A stretch of 64,000 nt of DNA, taken from positions 62,001 through 126,000 of the forward strand of contig NZ_FOLV01000002.1 in NCBI RefSeq assembly GCF_900112415.1, written 5' to 3'. Shown here piece after piece: positions 1 to 7,826 of this stretch (the stretch's first letter is position 1; each line of letters opens with the position of its first letter). The stretch is from Bacillus sp. 491mf (lineage in GTDB: Bacteria > Bacillota > Bacilli > Bacillales > Bacillaceae_G). The position numbers were made by a program, and so were the translations under genes. A model generated the notes under the pieces. That model worked only from the letters and a program-made list of their open reading frames with translations, searched no databases and was not told the DNA's origin.

Positions 1-5
1 TTCGT

Positions 6-158
6 ATGGTAAAACGAAAGGTGAGTCGTAACGCAGCTGCAAAGAACAATCAAACGCCAAAAGAAAGTTTGCCGGATGCGGAATTTGCAGTTGAGTATGA
101 AAATGAAAATGTTGCAAAATATGCAAATCGTAATTCAAAAAAAGGCAAGAAAAAATGA
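6..158 (+). CDS. Small basic protein, SASP-like (start uncertain, window edge)
   Basis: A 50-residue lysine-rich reading frame whose stop lies in a terminator hairpin. It has an EFAVEY segment near residue 26, reminiscent of the EFASE/EFATE motif of small acid-soluble spore proteins, and ends in a KKGKKK tail. The ATG at position 6 has too little sequence before it to judge a ribosome site, so the true start could lie upstream of the window. A similar small gene lies at 51305-51460. The spore link is inference from the motif only. Confidence 0.5.
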   Translation: MVKRKVSRNAAAKNNQTPKESLPDAEFAVEYENENVAKYANRNSKKGKKK

Positions 159-188
159 GGCGTTTTTACAAACGTCTCATTTTTTTAT
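152..188. terminator. Terminator, possibly bidirectional
   Basis: Hairpin with arms AAAATGAGgCGTTT and AAACGtCTCATTTT followed by T residues. It overlaps the stop of the small gene at 6-158 and sits just past the stop of the convergent radical SAM gene. Confidence 0.8.
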
Positions 189-190
189 CC

Positions 191-1957
191 TTATATTAAT
201 GTTGATAATTCGCTGACACGAGCTGCGAATAACTCACATTGTGTCGTTTTCGGATTGTAGTAAGCGACAAGGAAAGAAGGATTTGAAATCATTTCACCGT
301 GCTTTATGTAATGGTGGTAATCAAATGGTATTTGCTCTACAATCGTGTGTTTATATAGGTCCTTTTCTGTCAATTGAAGAGAAACAAATTGGTCTCCTAG
401 AATGTTTGGATGCTCTAGAATTCCTTTATAATAAGCATTTACCTCTTCTTTTGTCCTTTGTTCTGTTGTCCATGATTTACGTGGGCGATATTTATGATTA
501 TGTAAATAATCGATTGTCATTAACCCTTTAATGATATGGAGCTTATCAGTTTTTCTTGATTGTAGAAACTGATACAGACGCTGGAATAAATCTTCTAGTT
601 GGTGTCCGATTCGTATCCATCCTTGTGTATCCCAATAAGAGCCAAACTCTTGGAAGAAGTCAAAAGGTGTTTCGAATGCGTGTGATACGATATATGACAC
701 CGTGTTGTCCATACGATGAGCATTCCAATATTTTTCTAATACATCTTCAACTTGTTTAATTCGAATAATATCATCGAATGATAGGACATTATTTCCAAGC
801 ATTTCATATGGTGCATTTTCCATGTATATATATTGATGATCATCCGCTCGAAGACGAAGACCTGTACCACGCAGCAATTTTAAAAAGCCAAGTTGTAATT
901 CTTCTGGTCCTAAAGCAAAGACATCATTAAATGTTTTTCGGAAGGATTGATAATCTTCTTCAGGAAGTCCGGCAATTAAGTCTAGGTGCTGTGCGATTTT
1001 TTGTCCATCGCGAACCATTGTAACTGTTCTTGTCAATTTTTCGAAGTTTTGACGTCGTTTTACAAGGTCGTTTGTTTGATCATTTGTAGATTGTACACCA
1101 ATCTCAAAACGGAACAAACCTGGAGGAGCATGTGTATTTAAAAATTCAATGACCTCAGGCCTCATAATATCGGCTGTAATTTCAAATTGAAATACGGTTC
1201 CATCTACGTGTTCATCAATTAAAAATTGAAACATTTCCATTGCGTAGCTACGGCTAATGTTAAAAGTACGATCGACGAATTTAATAATGCGTGCACCATT
1301 TTGCATTAAATAGCGAATATCTTCTTTAATACGTTCACGATCGAAGTAACGGACGCCGACCTCAATAGAAGATAAACAAAATTGACAGCTAAACGGACAA
1401 CCACGGCTCGTCTCGATATAGGTAATACGTTTATTTAAATGTGGGATATCTTCTGGAAAACGATATGGAGATGGCAATTCTTTTAAATTTAATTTCTCAC
1501 GCTGTGGTTTGATTACATAGGTGCCATCATCTTTTATGAATCCAATACCGTCAAGGTTTTCAAATTGTTGTGAACCTTGTATTTCAAATAGAAGGTTTTT
1601 TACAGCAAGTTCTCCTTCACCGACAATAATAAAATCGATTTCAGGAACACGTTTTAGCCATTGAGGCACATCGTATGTAACTTCTGGACCACCAACAAAA
1701 ATAATCAGATTTGGATTAATCTTTTTAAGCATTTGAATGACTTCAATTGTTTCTTCTATGTTCCAAATGTAGCAGCTAAAGCCTATTACATCAGGTTTTC
1801 GCCTATGTAAATCTGTAACAATATTCATGGCAGGATCGTTAATCGTATATTCAGCCATCTCTAAATCAAATTCTGGCTGGGCATATGCTTTAATATAACG
1901 AATTGCTAGATTGGTATGAATGTACTTTGCGTTTAACGTACTAATAATAATGTTCAT
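191..1957 (-). CDS. B12-binding-domain radical SAM protein (DUF4080-type)
   Basis: A 588-residue protein. Residues about 1-140 look like a cobalamin-binding Rossmann domain with a VGGPEV segment. A radical SAM core follows with the CxxxCxxC cluster motif in RGCPFSCQFC near residue 190. The C-terminal third resembles the DUF4080 extension found in this family. Such proteins are often labelled Mg-protoporphyrin cyclase, but nothing here suggests tetrapyrrole work, and the substrate is unknown. It is a single gene, convergent with the small gene at the window start, and starts at ATG. Confidence 0.85.
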   Translation of the reverse strand: MNIIISTLNAKYIHTNLAIRYIKAYAQPEFDLEMAEYTINDPAMNIVTDLHRRKPDVIGFSCYIWNIEETIEVIQMLKKINPNLIIFVGGPEVTYDVPQWLKRVPEIDFIIVGEGELAVKNLLFEIQGSQQFENLDGIGFIKDDGTYVIKPQREKLNLKELPSPYRFPEDIPHLNKRITYIETSRGCPFSCQFCLSSIEVGVRYFDRERIKEDIRYLMQNGARIIKFVDRTFNISRSYAMEMFQFLIDEHVDGTVFQFEITADIMRPEVIEFLNTHAPPGLFRFEIGVQSTNDQTNDLVKRRQNFEKLTRTVTMVRDGQKIAQHLDLIAGLPEEDYQSFRKTFNDVFALGPEELQLGFLKLLRGTGLRLRADDHQYIYMENAPYEMLGNNVLSFDDIIRIKQVEDVLEKYWNAHRMDNTVSYIVSHAFETPFDFFQEFGSYWDTQGWIRIGHQLEDLFQRLYQFLQSRKTDKLHIIKGLMTIDYLHNHKYRPRKSWTTEQRTKEEVNAYYKGILEHPNILGDQFVSLQLTEKDLYKHTIVEQIPFDYHHYIKHGEMISNPSFLVAYYNPKTTQCELFAARVSELSTLI

Positions 1958-2130
1958 CTTTTAACCCTCAACTTTAATTTTAAATTACATTGTTTAGTAT
2001 AGGCATATATACGAAAAAAAAACAACATTCACTAGAACTTGAATTTACATAAAAAAGGACACTTTTTCCCGTACTGCTCATATAATTTACCAATAGAAAA
2101 AAAGTTGGCTGAAGGAAAGAAGGGACAAAG

Positions 2131-2253
2131 GTGAAGAAAAGAGTGAGTGAGAAGATAATTATATATGCATATATACTGCGAAAATTACGGATTATTAGTG
2201 AGAAAGAGAAGAATGCTATGCTACAAATTACGATGAATAAAAGAGCTCTATAA
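2131..2253 (+). CDS. Candidate 40-residue small protein
   Basis: A GTG-initiated frame after a purine-rich AGGGA stretch encodes a short, basic, amphipathic peptide beginning MKKRVSEK and ending MNKRAL. Its stop codon lies inside the terminator at 2236-2270, as is usual for real small genes. No family recognised. The 443-base gap between the radical SAM gene and 2401 holds nothing else I can support, and a longer opposite-strand frame there looks spurious. Confidence 0.4.
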   Translation: MKKRVSEKIIIYAYILRKLRIISEKEKNAMLQITMNKRAL

Positions 2254-2270
2254 TAAGGGCTCTTTTTATT
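2236..2270 (+). terminator. Rho-independent terminator
   Basis: Arms AAAAGAGCtC and GGGCTCTTTTT with a T-rich 3' side, reading on the plus strand. This implies a plus-strand transcript ending here, presumably that of the 40-residue frame. Confidence 0.65.
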
Positions 2271-2400
2271 TTTAGGGAACATGGCGAAAGCATATTGACA
2301 AAACTGTCTTCTCATGTGATAATTCAATTAAATTTTTCGAATTATCAAAAAATATTACTTTTTACATAGAAATAGAAGATAACAATACGGGGGTGACAAT

Positions 2401-3030
2401 GTGTTATTGTTTTTGAAAAAATGGAAAGAATTACGGGATATTAAGATGGAATTGGCTCTTCGTGACTGGTTTTATGGGACAAAAATTAGTTTATCAATGC
2501 GTACGTCACATGATCCGCTTACGTTTTTGGTTAATATAGAAGGGAAAGATAAAGGGTTATTTGTGGAAGATGATTTTATTGTAGTTAACAGTACATGTGA
2601 ACCGGTATTTGCAATTGATGAGAAACCGGCTTCTGAATCATTTATGCACGCAGATATTTATAAAAAAAGCCAGGCGGAATGTATTCTACAAGTACAAACA
2701 GTTGATAGTCACTTAATGTCAGAGTTATATGGAAAAGCAGGGGAAGTAACGTTTGAACAGAGAAATGTAGAACGTGTTTTTGGGAAAGAAGGGATTACAA
2801 GTATTACAATTCCAATCGTAGAAGATGAAAGTAAATTTGCGAATTTGTTAGAAGAGACTGTGCCTTGCTTTACAAAAGGAGGCGGAGCAGTTCTTGTTCA
2901 CAATTACGGATTAATTGTTTGGGGAACAACGCCAGAAGAAACAAAAAAATGGTTGGAGGGATTAGAGTACTTAATGAATTATCATGTAAAATTGTTAATG
3001 ATTAAAGGAACGAAAAGTTCGGTGATGTAA
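2401..3030 (+). CDS. Class II aldolase/adducin-like protein, MtnB paralogue lacking metal ligands
   Basis: The 209-residue protein is colinear with methylthioribulose-1-phosphate dehydratase MtnB from end to end (WKELRDIKMELALRDWF; SELYGKAGEVTF). The residues that bind zinc in the family are changed: the HVH of the LHVHTV motif is QVQ (LQVQTV), and the later NHG histidine is tyrosine (NYGLIVWG). The SGNLS substrate loop is also altered to TKISLS. Catalysis by the usual mechanism therefore looks lost, and a binding or regulatory role is possible. GTG start with a GGGGGTGA ribosome site. No methionine-salvage genes adjoin it. Confidence 0.75.
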   Translation: MLLFLKKWKELRDIKMELALRDWFYGTKISLSMRTSHDPLTFLVNIEGKDKGLFVEDDFIVVNSTCEPVFAIDEKPASESFMHADIYKKSQAECILQVQTVDSHLMSELYGKAGEVTFEQRNVERVFGKEGITSITIPIVEDESKFANLLEETVPCFTKGGGAVLVHNYGLIVWGTTPEETKKWLEGLEYLMNYHVKLLMIKGTKSSVM

Positions 3031-3039
3031 TCGATAGGC

Positions 3040-3065
3040 CTCTTTAGGTAGAAGTACCTAAAGAG
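3040..3065. other. Perfect hairpin without T-tail
   Basis: Eleven-base arms CTCTTTAGGTA and TACCTAAAGAG around GAAG, just after the aldolase-like gene. It lacks a poly-T tract, so it may be an RNA-processing or stability element. A cre-like stretch TGAAAGCGTTTTAC follows near 3100, but its last two bases break the consensus. Confidence 0.4.
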
Positions 3066-3191
3066 AATTGGAATCAGTTAGGAAGTAACCCTAAAAAAAT
3101 GAAAGCGTTTTACTTTTGAAGTTTTATTCATAAAATACGGCTCTCCTTATTATATATAGATTACATGTCATCATGTGGGGAGGAACGTATT

Positions 3192-3818
3192 TTGCGAGTT
3201 AAATATCATTTTCTTCTGAAGCAACAAGTTGTCAATTGCTTCGAAAATGAAGAGGCAGGGCGAGCTTTAGAGATAATGAATCGCAGTGGATATAGAGCGA
3301 TTCCTGTTTTAGCAGAGAACGGTAAGACATTTAAAGGTATTATTTATAAAGTGGATGTGTTAGAGAATAAATATAAGGAGCATGAAGAAAGAAAAGAAAG
3401 TGTTTCTGAGCTAATGAAAAATGAGCAGGCTTTTATTTTTGAACGGGATTCTTTCTTTAGAGCTTTTTATACCATTCGTAGATTGCCATTTTTAGCTGTA
3501 CTAAATGATTATCATGAATTTATAGGTATTTTAACGCATTCTAATATTTTTGATGTGATTGAGGACTCATTTGGAATGAATACAGGTGGGTATATATTGA
3601 CATTAGCGACGCATGAATCGAAAGGAATCATTAAAGAGCTAGGCACATTGTTAAAGGTGTATAATATTGGAGGATTATTCACGTTAGATAATGGTGATCA
3701 ATATATTAGACGTCTTATTGTTAACATTACGGATGATTTGAATCAAAAAGAGTTAGAAACGTTAGTGGCGAAGCTAGAGAAAAAAGGTTTTCGAGTTAGT
3801 CATGTAGACCGTATTTAG
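3192..3818 (+). CDS. CBS-pair plus ACT-like domain protein (AcuB/CbpA type)
   Basis: A 208-residue cytosolic protein with two CBS motifs (residues about 10-65 and 70-130; GYRAIPVL and LPFLAVLND are typical beta-alpha-beta segments) and a C-terminal ACT-like fold from about 135 (YILTLATHESKGIIKELGTL). This layout matches AcuB and the c-di-AMP-binding CbpA proteins of Bacillales, so a nucleotide-sensing role is likely, but the ligand is inferred. I chose the TTG at 3192 because a strong GGGGAGGAA site precedes it by seven bases; an in-frame ATG at 3165 lies upstream of that site. Confidence 0.7.
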   Translation: MRVKYHFLLKQQVVNCFENEEAGRALEIMNRSGYRAIPVLAENGKTFKGIIYKVDVLENKYKEHEERKESVSELMKNEQAFIFERDSFFRAFYTIRRLPFLAVLNDYHEFIGILTHSNIFDVIEDSFGMNTGGYILTLATHESKGIIKELGTLLKVYNIGGLFTLDNGDQYIRRLIVNITDDLNQKELETLVAKLEKKGFRVSHVDRI

Positions 3819-3852
3819 AAATAGAGGGAGGCGAAAGCCTCTCTCTATTTTT
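3819..3852. terminator. Bidirectional terminator
   Basis: Hairpin AAATAGAGgGAGGC / GCCTCtCTCTATTT with GAAA loop and flanking A/T runs, serving the convergent CBS-ACT and deacetylase-like genes. Confidence 0.85.
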
Positions 3853-4618
3853 GTGAAGAGACAGGTGGAATTGGCGATACAAGATCAGATAAGAAGATAA
3901 AATCGGCCTTTTCTTGAATTTTAGGAATATAAGATTTAATGACAGAAGATGTAATTTCTCCTGGAGGCCCAACGTGACCAATCGCTACCATAACAGGTTC
4001 AGTTCTTACTTTTTGTAAGAGAATATTGGCTTGTTTCGTTACGTGAGCTGAAGTATATAAATCATCAAAAAATAGTTTATTTTCGGCAATAGGAACGCCG
4101 ATCTCTTCGCCAATTTTTTTTACAACGCTGTGTGGACTAGTTTTACTATCTAAGTAAAATAGACCATGCTCTTTACAAACGGATAGTATAATGCGCATTA
4201 CTCTTTCATCAGCAGTTACTTTTGACCCCATATGATTGTTCATTCCAATTGCGAATGGAACTTCTTTAATTGCCTGTTTGATACGACTTTTAATTTCAGC
4301 ATCACTTAAATCGGTTGTAATTGCATTTGGGCCAAGCCACTCTTTTTTTCCTTTTACCGGTTCCATTGGCATATGAATAATAACTTCGTGTCCTTTTTGA
4401 TGAGCAGACGCCGCGTCTTGTTTTGTAGATGGAAGAAATGGCATAACTGCGACAGTTAACGGGATAGGCAGTGATAACATTTTTTCCGTTCCTTTCATAT
4501 TATTTCCAAAGTCATCAATGACAATCGCTACTTTATTTGTGTGAGCAGACGCTGGTACAGAAAAAGTTACGATTGGCAGTAGTGCGGTAAGGAAAAAAAT
4601 AATTATATATTTTCGCAT
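3845..4618 (-). CDS. Divergent polysaccharide deacetylase (YibQ/DUF610-type), secreted
   Basis: A 257-residue protein with a signal peptide (basic MRKY, hydrophobic stretch, ASA cleavage region) and then a NodB-like barrel: AIVIDDFGNN holds the two conserved acidic residues, VIIHMPMEP the histidine strand and YLDSKTSP a later conserved strand. Members of this clan are extracytoplasmic; enzymatic activity in the divergent branch is unproven. The start at 4618 follows a GGGAG site; a 12-codon-longer frame has none. Transcribed towards the CBS-ACT gene. Confidence 0.75.
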   Translation of the reverse strand: MRKYIIIFFLTALLPIVTFSVPASAHTNKVAIVIDDFGNNMKGTEKMLSLPIPLTVAVMPFLPSTKQDAASAHQKGHEVIIHMPMEPVKGKKEWLGPNAITTDLSDAEIKSRIKQAIKEVPFAIGMNNHMGSKVTADERVMRIILSVCKEHGLFYLDSKTSPHSVVKKIGEEIGVPIAENKLFFDDLYTSAHVTKQANILLQKVRTEPVMVAIGHVGPPGEITSSVIKSYIPKIQEKADFIFLSDLVSPIPPVSSQK

Positions 4619-4654
4619 GTACAATTCTCCCTTCGTATAATACAAAGCATCCAT

Positions 4655-4700
4655 AATAAAGTGAAACTTTAATCAGTGGGGGCTTTCATCGCCTGATGAT
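4655..4700 (+). repeat. Partial bcr1-like repeat end
   Basis: ATAAAGTGAAACTTTAATCAGTGGGGG-like start shared with the fuller copies near 16.5 and 29.5 kb, decaying after about 30 bases. The rest of 4619-5057 is AT-rich intergenic sequence in which I see nothing else certain. Confidence 0.6.
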
Positions 4701-5057
4701 TAGTTGAACCAATTGAGATCGTTGGTGCGGTGTAACTGCTAATTTACTGTTATCGTTTACGTTTTGAATGAATTTAAACGCACAAAATGTCGAAAATAAA
4801 ATTGTAAAAAGCAGAAATTCTCCGTTTGATAGGGATTTTCATTAAAATAATATAAAAAAAATGTCTATTATTGCGAATGTATTTACAAAGATAGAATAAT
4901 TTGTAATAATTCTCAAGGTGAGGATAAAGATTTGTAAATTATAGGGAGAAAATGTTAAATTTTCTGAACGTTTGTACTTAATAAGGAGAGAAACAGAAAG
5001 TTTCATTCTTAATAAGGATGGAATACAAATTATGAAAGGATATCGAGGGGGATATAC

Positions 5058-5327
5058 ATGTTTGTAGTAAAAAGAAAATCTACAATGGACAAGCTTTTGT
5101 ATGATATTCATGTGAAGCGCGAAGAAATGATTCATTTAGGACTTACAAGTGGATTTAATAGCTTGGAGACAATTCAAGTAAGTCAAGAATTGGACGCGCT
5201 TATTGTGAAATATCAGCGTTACAAAGAGAAGAAGGTATCAAAATGGTTTTTAATGATAAAAACATTACTTTTCAAAGTGACGTACAATGAGAAATCGCAT
5301 GCAATTTGGACAACATTTATAAAGTAA
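5058..5327 (+). CDS. Spo0E-family aspartyl-phosphate phosphatase
   Basis: An 89-residue protein whose middle carries the Spo0E signature: MIHLGLTSGFNSLETIQVSQ followed by ELD and then LIVKYQ, i.e. the SQELD motif between two helices. Family members dephosphorylate Spo0A~P or related receivers and delay sporulation. ATG start after GAGGGGG. The 3' end meets a KinD-type kinase gene tail to tail, 24 bases apart, so the pair may tune the same phosphorelay in opposite directions (inference). The C-terminal 25 residues are longer and more hydrophobic than in minimal members. Confidence 0.8.
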   Translation: MFVVKRKSTMDKLLYDIHVKREEMIHLGLTSGFNSLETIQVSQELDALIVKYQRYKEKKVSKWFLMIKTLLFKVTYNEKSHAIWTTFIK

Positions 5328-5355
5328 TCATCCCATGAAGAAAAGGGATGATTAC
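5324..5355. terminator. Shared hairpin between convergent genes
   Basis: Arms GTAATCATCCC and GGGATGATTAC contain the stop codon of the Spo0E-like gene and abut that of the kinase. There is no long T tract. Confidence 0.6.
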
Positions 5356-6848
5356 CGTGAATAGAGCGGGAGTAGAATGTATACTGTTGTTCCAATATTT
5401 TCTGTACTTTCAATCGTAATTTGACCATTATAAATTTCAATGATTCTTTTGCATACGACAAGGCCTAGTCCCGTTCCTGTATCTTTATTTGTGAAAAACG
5501 GATGGAAAATTTGTTTTTGAATGTGTTTAGGAATTCCTTTTCCAGTGTCTTTAATTTGTAATTGTGCTGTATTTTCACTTGCATCAATTGTAATTGTCAA
5601 TGAATCTCCTAATGACATTGCTTCAAAAGAATTTTTTGTAATATTTAAAATAATTTGTTTAATATGATCGTTTGAACAACGTATCGGAATTGAATGTTCA
5701 GGCATACGTATGGAAAGTTCAACGTTATGTAAATTTGCCTCTGATTGAATAATTAACGAAACTTCTTTTACAATGTCTCTTAAATCGTATGTTTTTTCAA
5801 TAATAGCAGTTGGTTTCCCAAGAATAAGGAACTCACTGACAATCTCATTAATCCTTTCAATTTCCTTCTCAATAACAGAAAAATAAAATTGGTCTTTTTC
5901 ATTTGTATGTGTTTCTTTTAAAAGAGTAATGAGCCCGTTAATACCTGTAAGAGGATTGCGGATTTCGTGAGCTGTACTTGCAGCGAAAGAACCAACTAAT
6001 TCTAGTTTTTGTAATTCATTTTGCTTTCTCTCTAATTTTGTTTGTCTTTTTAGAAGAATGTATTTTATAACTAAAAATAAAATAGTCATAAGAAATAATG
6101 TTATTAAACTTTCCGTAAATACGTTACGATATAAAATGGTTTCTTTAATAGGTAATGGATAAATAGCAACGCTCCACGGTAATCTTGTTAATGGAATAGT
6201 CATTTGTTTTGTTTGTCTTAGGGCAAAATTTGGATTATTATCGTGTAAAAATGTAACGCCATACTTATCCAGTACTTCAAAGTGATATTTTGGTTTAATC
6301 GCATTTAAAGACGTTGCAATATAGTCAAACCGTAGGGTTGCTAATAGCAGCCCGGAAACATCTTTGTTTTTATTGAAAACAGGAGTGGAAATCACAATCA
6401 CTTTATGGCCAGAAGCACGATCTGTAATTGCAGATGAAACCGTTGTCTGTTTATTGTTCAAAGTTTCAGTTGCGTAAGAACGATCAGTAATATCGATAGG
6501 AACTTTTAATCCCGATGATGATAATGAAACTTTCAAATCCGTATGAGCATAATACAGGCCATCAAATCGTTCAACGGTTCCATCTGTACTATGGAGAACT
6601 TGTTGTATTTCAGTATCGTTTTGTGCTTTTGTGCTAATAACTAACGCAAGCATTTCTAATGCAGAGGTTGCTTCACCTAGATAACGATCTAAGTAGTCTC
6701 TATATAAAAAGACGGCGGAATGAGCTGCTTGTTTATTTTCTTTTTCCAATGTATATTTTTCGTACAAAAACAAGAGAGAACTAATACAAAGGGTTGGCAA
6801 TATAACAAGCAAAATATATATAAATGTGTTGCGGAGTTTTACGTTCAA
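5352..6848 (-). CDS. Sporulation-type sensor histidine kinase, KinD-like
   Basis: A 498-residue membrane kinase: N-terminal TM segment, an extracellular Cache-like sensor (residues about 40-235), a second TM at about 245-265, HisKA with the phospho-acceptor in AHEIRNPLTG, and HATPase_c with N (NITKNSFEA), G1 (DTGKGIP) and G2 (GTGLGL) boxes. There is no receiver domain and no neighbouring response regulator, as for orphan kinases feeding Spo0F. I choose TTG at 6848 because AGGAG lies seven bases upstream; the longer in-frame ATG at 6890 lacks a site. Confidence 0.8.
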   Translation of the reverse strand: MNVKLRNTFIYILLVILPTLCISSLLFLYEKYTLEKENKQAAHSAVFLYRDYLDRYLGEATSALEMLALVISTKAQNDTEIQQVLHSTDGTVERFDGLYYAHTDLKVSLSSSGLKVPIDITDRSYATETLNNKQTTVSSAITDRASGHKVIVISTPVFNKNKDVSGLLLATLRFDYIATSLNAIKPKYHFEVLDKYGVTFLHDNNPNFALRQTKQMTIPLTRLPWSVAIYPLPIKETILYRNVFTESLITLFLMTILFLVIKYILLKRQTKLERKQNELQKLELVGSFAASTAHEIRNPLTGINGLITLLKETHTNEKDQFYFSVIEKEIERINEIVSEFLILGKPTAIIEKTYDLRDIVKEVSLIIQSEANLHNVELSIRMPEHSIPIRCSNDHIKQIILNITKNSFEAMSLGDSLTITIDASENTAQLQIKDTGKGIPKHIQKQIFHPFFTNKDTGTGLGLVVCKRIIEIYNGQITIESTENIGTTVYILLPLYSR

Positions 6849-6997
6849 AATGCTTCTCCTTTTGTTTTTATATTTATTATATAAAAACATTCTGAAATGT
6901 GTAGTGTTTTTGTAGCTTTTTGTTGTAATATGTTGAAGCGGGCAGTGTTTTTTATAATCTTTATTTGAAAAGAAATTTAGTAAAGGATGGAAGTGTT

Positions 6998-7444
6998 ATG
7001 ACATCTCAGTATGAAAGAGAAGATGTTTCTAAATCGTTAAAACTATTTATTGCTTTATCACGTGTGCACCGCTCTGTAATGGATACTGCCAATAAGTCTA
7101 TTCAAAGCAATGGATTAAATCCAACCGAGTTTGCTGTACTAGAACTGTTATACCATAAGGGAACTCAACCATTGCAGCAAATTGGAGAAAGGATTTTAAT
7201 TGCAAGTGGTAGTATTACATATGTTATTGATAAACTAGAGAAAAAAGGACTTGTTGAGCGAAAGCCTAGCCAAAATGACCGTCGTGTTATTTACGCTTAT
7301 TTAACGGAACGAGGGATACAATTAATTTCTAATATCTTTCCGAATCATGAGGAAGTCATACATGATTCATTACATATGTTATCAAATGATGAAAAAGATC
7401 AACTCATAGCTTTGTTAAAAAAGATAGGGAAATATGAGAAATAA
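6998..7444 (+). CDS. MarR-family regulator (148 residues)
   Basis: Winged-helix regulator: NPTEFAVLELLYHKG (helix 2), LLIASGSITYVIDKLEKKG-type recognition region and the wing DRRVIYAYLTERG. Its closest flavour by eye is the MhqR/YusO branch, whose members sense quinones or electrophiles; the ligand here is unknown. The ATG at 6998 follows AAAGGATGG, while an 11-codon-longer TTG start has no site. It ends in its own terminator, and no obvious target gene is adjacent. Confidence 0.8.
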   Translation: MTSQYEREDVSKSLKLFIALSRVHRSVMDTANKSIQSNGLNPTEFAVLELLYHKGTQPLQQIGERILIASGSITYVIDKLEKKGLVERKPSQNDRRVIYAYLTERGIQLISNIFPNHEEVIHDSLHMLSNDEKDQLIALLKKIGKYEK

Positions 7445-7445
7445 T

Positions 7446-7478
7446 AAAAAACTTTGAACTATTCATTCAAAGTTTTTT
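7446..7478. terminator. Terminator after MarR gene
   Basis: Arms AAAAAACTTTGAA and TTCAAAGTTTTTT. Confidence 0.9.
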
Positions 7479-7527
7479 GTTATTTCTGTGACTGCAGGCG
7501 GTAACTATATAAATGCAAATTGAAAAA

Positions 7528-7660
7528 ACGACATAAAAACCCTCTTTCTTTTGAGGTGGGCGAGAGCGTTTGCCCATGCATAAAAGCGGTCAGGGCTTAT
7601 TTTTGCCACATGCGAGTGCAGGTCAAGCGATCTATGTGCCGGAAAATCAAAATGGATTTC
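7528..7660 (+). repeat. Interspersed structured repeat, copy R1
   Basis: Begins CGACATAAAAACC, contains GGCGAGAG, GCCCATGCA, AGCGGTCAGGGC and TTTTGCCACATGC, and ends near AAAATGGATTTCTAT. The same order recurs at 15029-15203, 51500-51676 and, reversed, 45215-45382. It resembles the B. cereus-group bcr repeats proposed to fold as RNA. It fills most of the gap before the M3 peptidase gene. Confidence 0.7.
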
Positions 7661-7826
7661 TATAGATTAAGATGTAGAGTGAATAAAGAAAGAATTTAGT
7701 ACGTACTGATGTAAGGGTATCTATAAGAATAAGTAGAGTGAAAATTCCCAATGAATAAAGGGAATTTACGAAATATATGGAATTATAGTAAGGGAATGTT
7801 TTTTAGAAAAGAAAGGGGCTATTTCT

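Noticed and set aside
191-1957. Mg-protoporphyrin monomethyl ester cyclase
   Set aside because: A common automatic label for B12-binding radical SAM proteins; no tetrapyrrole genes are near and the C-terminal part is DUF4080-like.
1980-2327. 115-codon minus-strand frame
   Set aside because: Hydrophobic translation of AT-rich DNA, opposite to a terminator and a small gene; no ribosome site.
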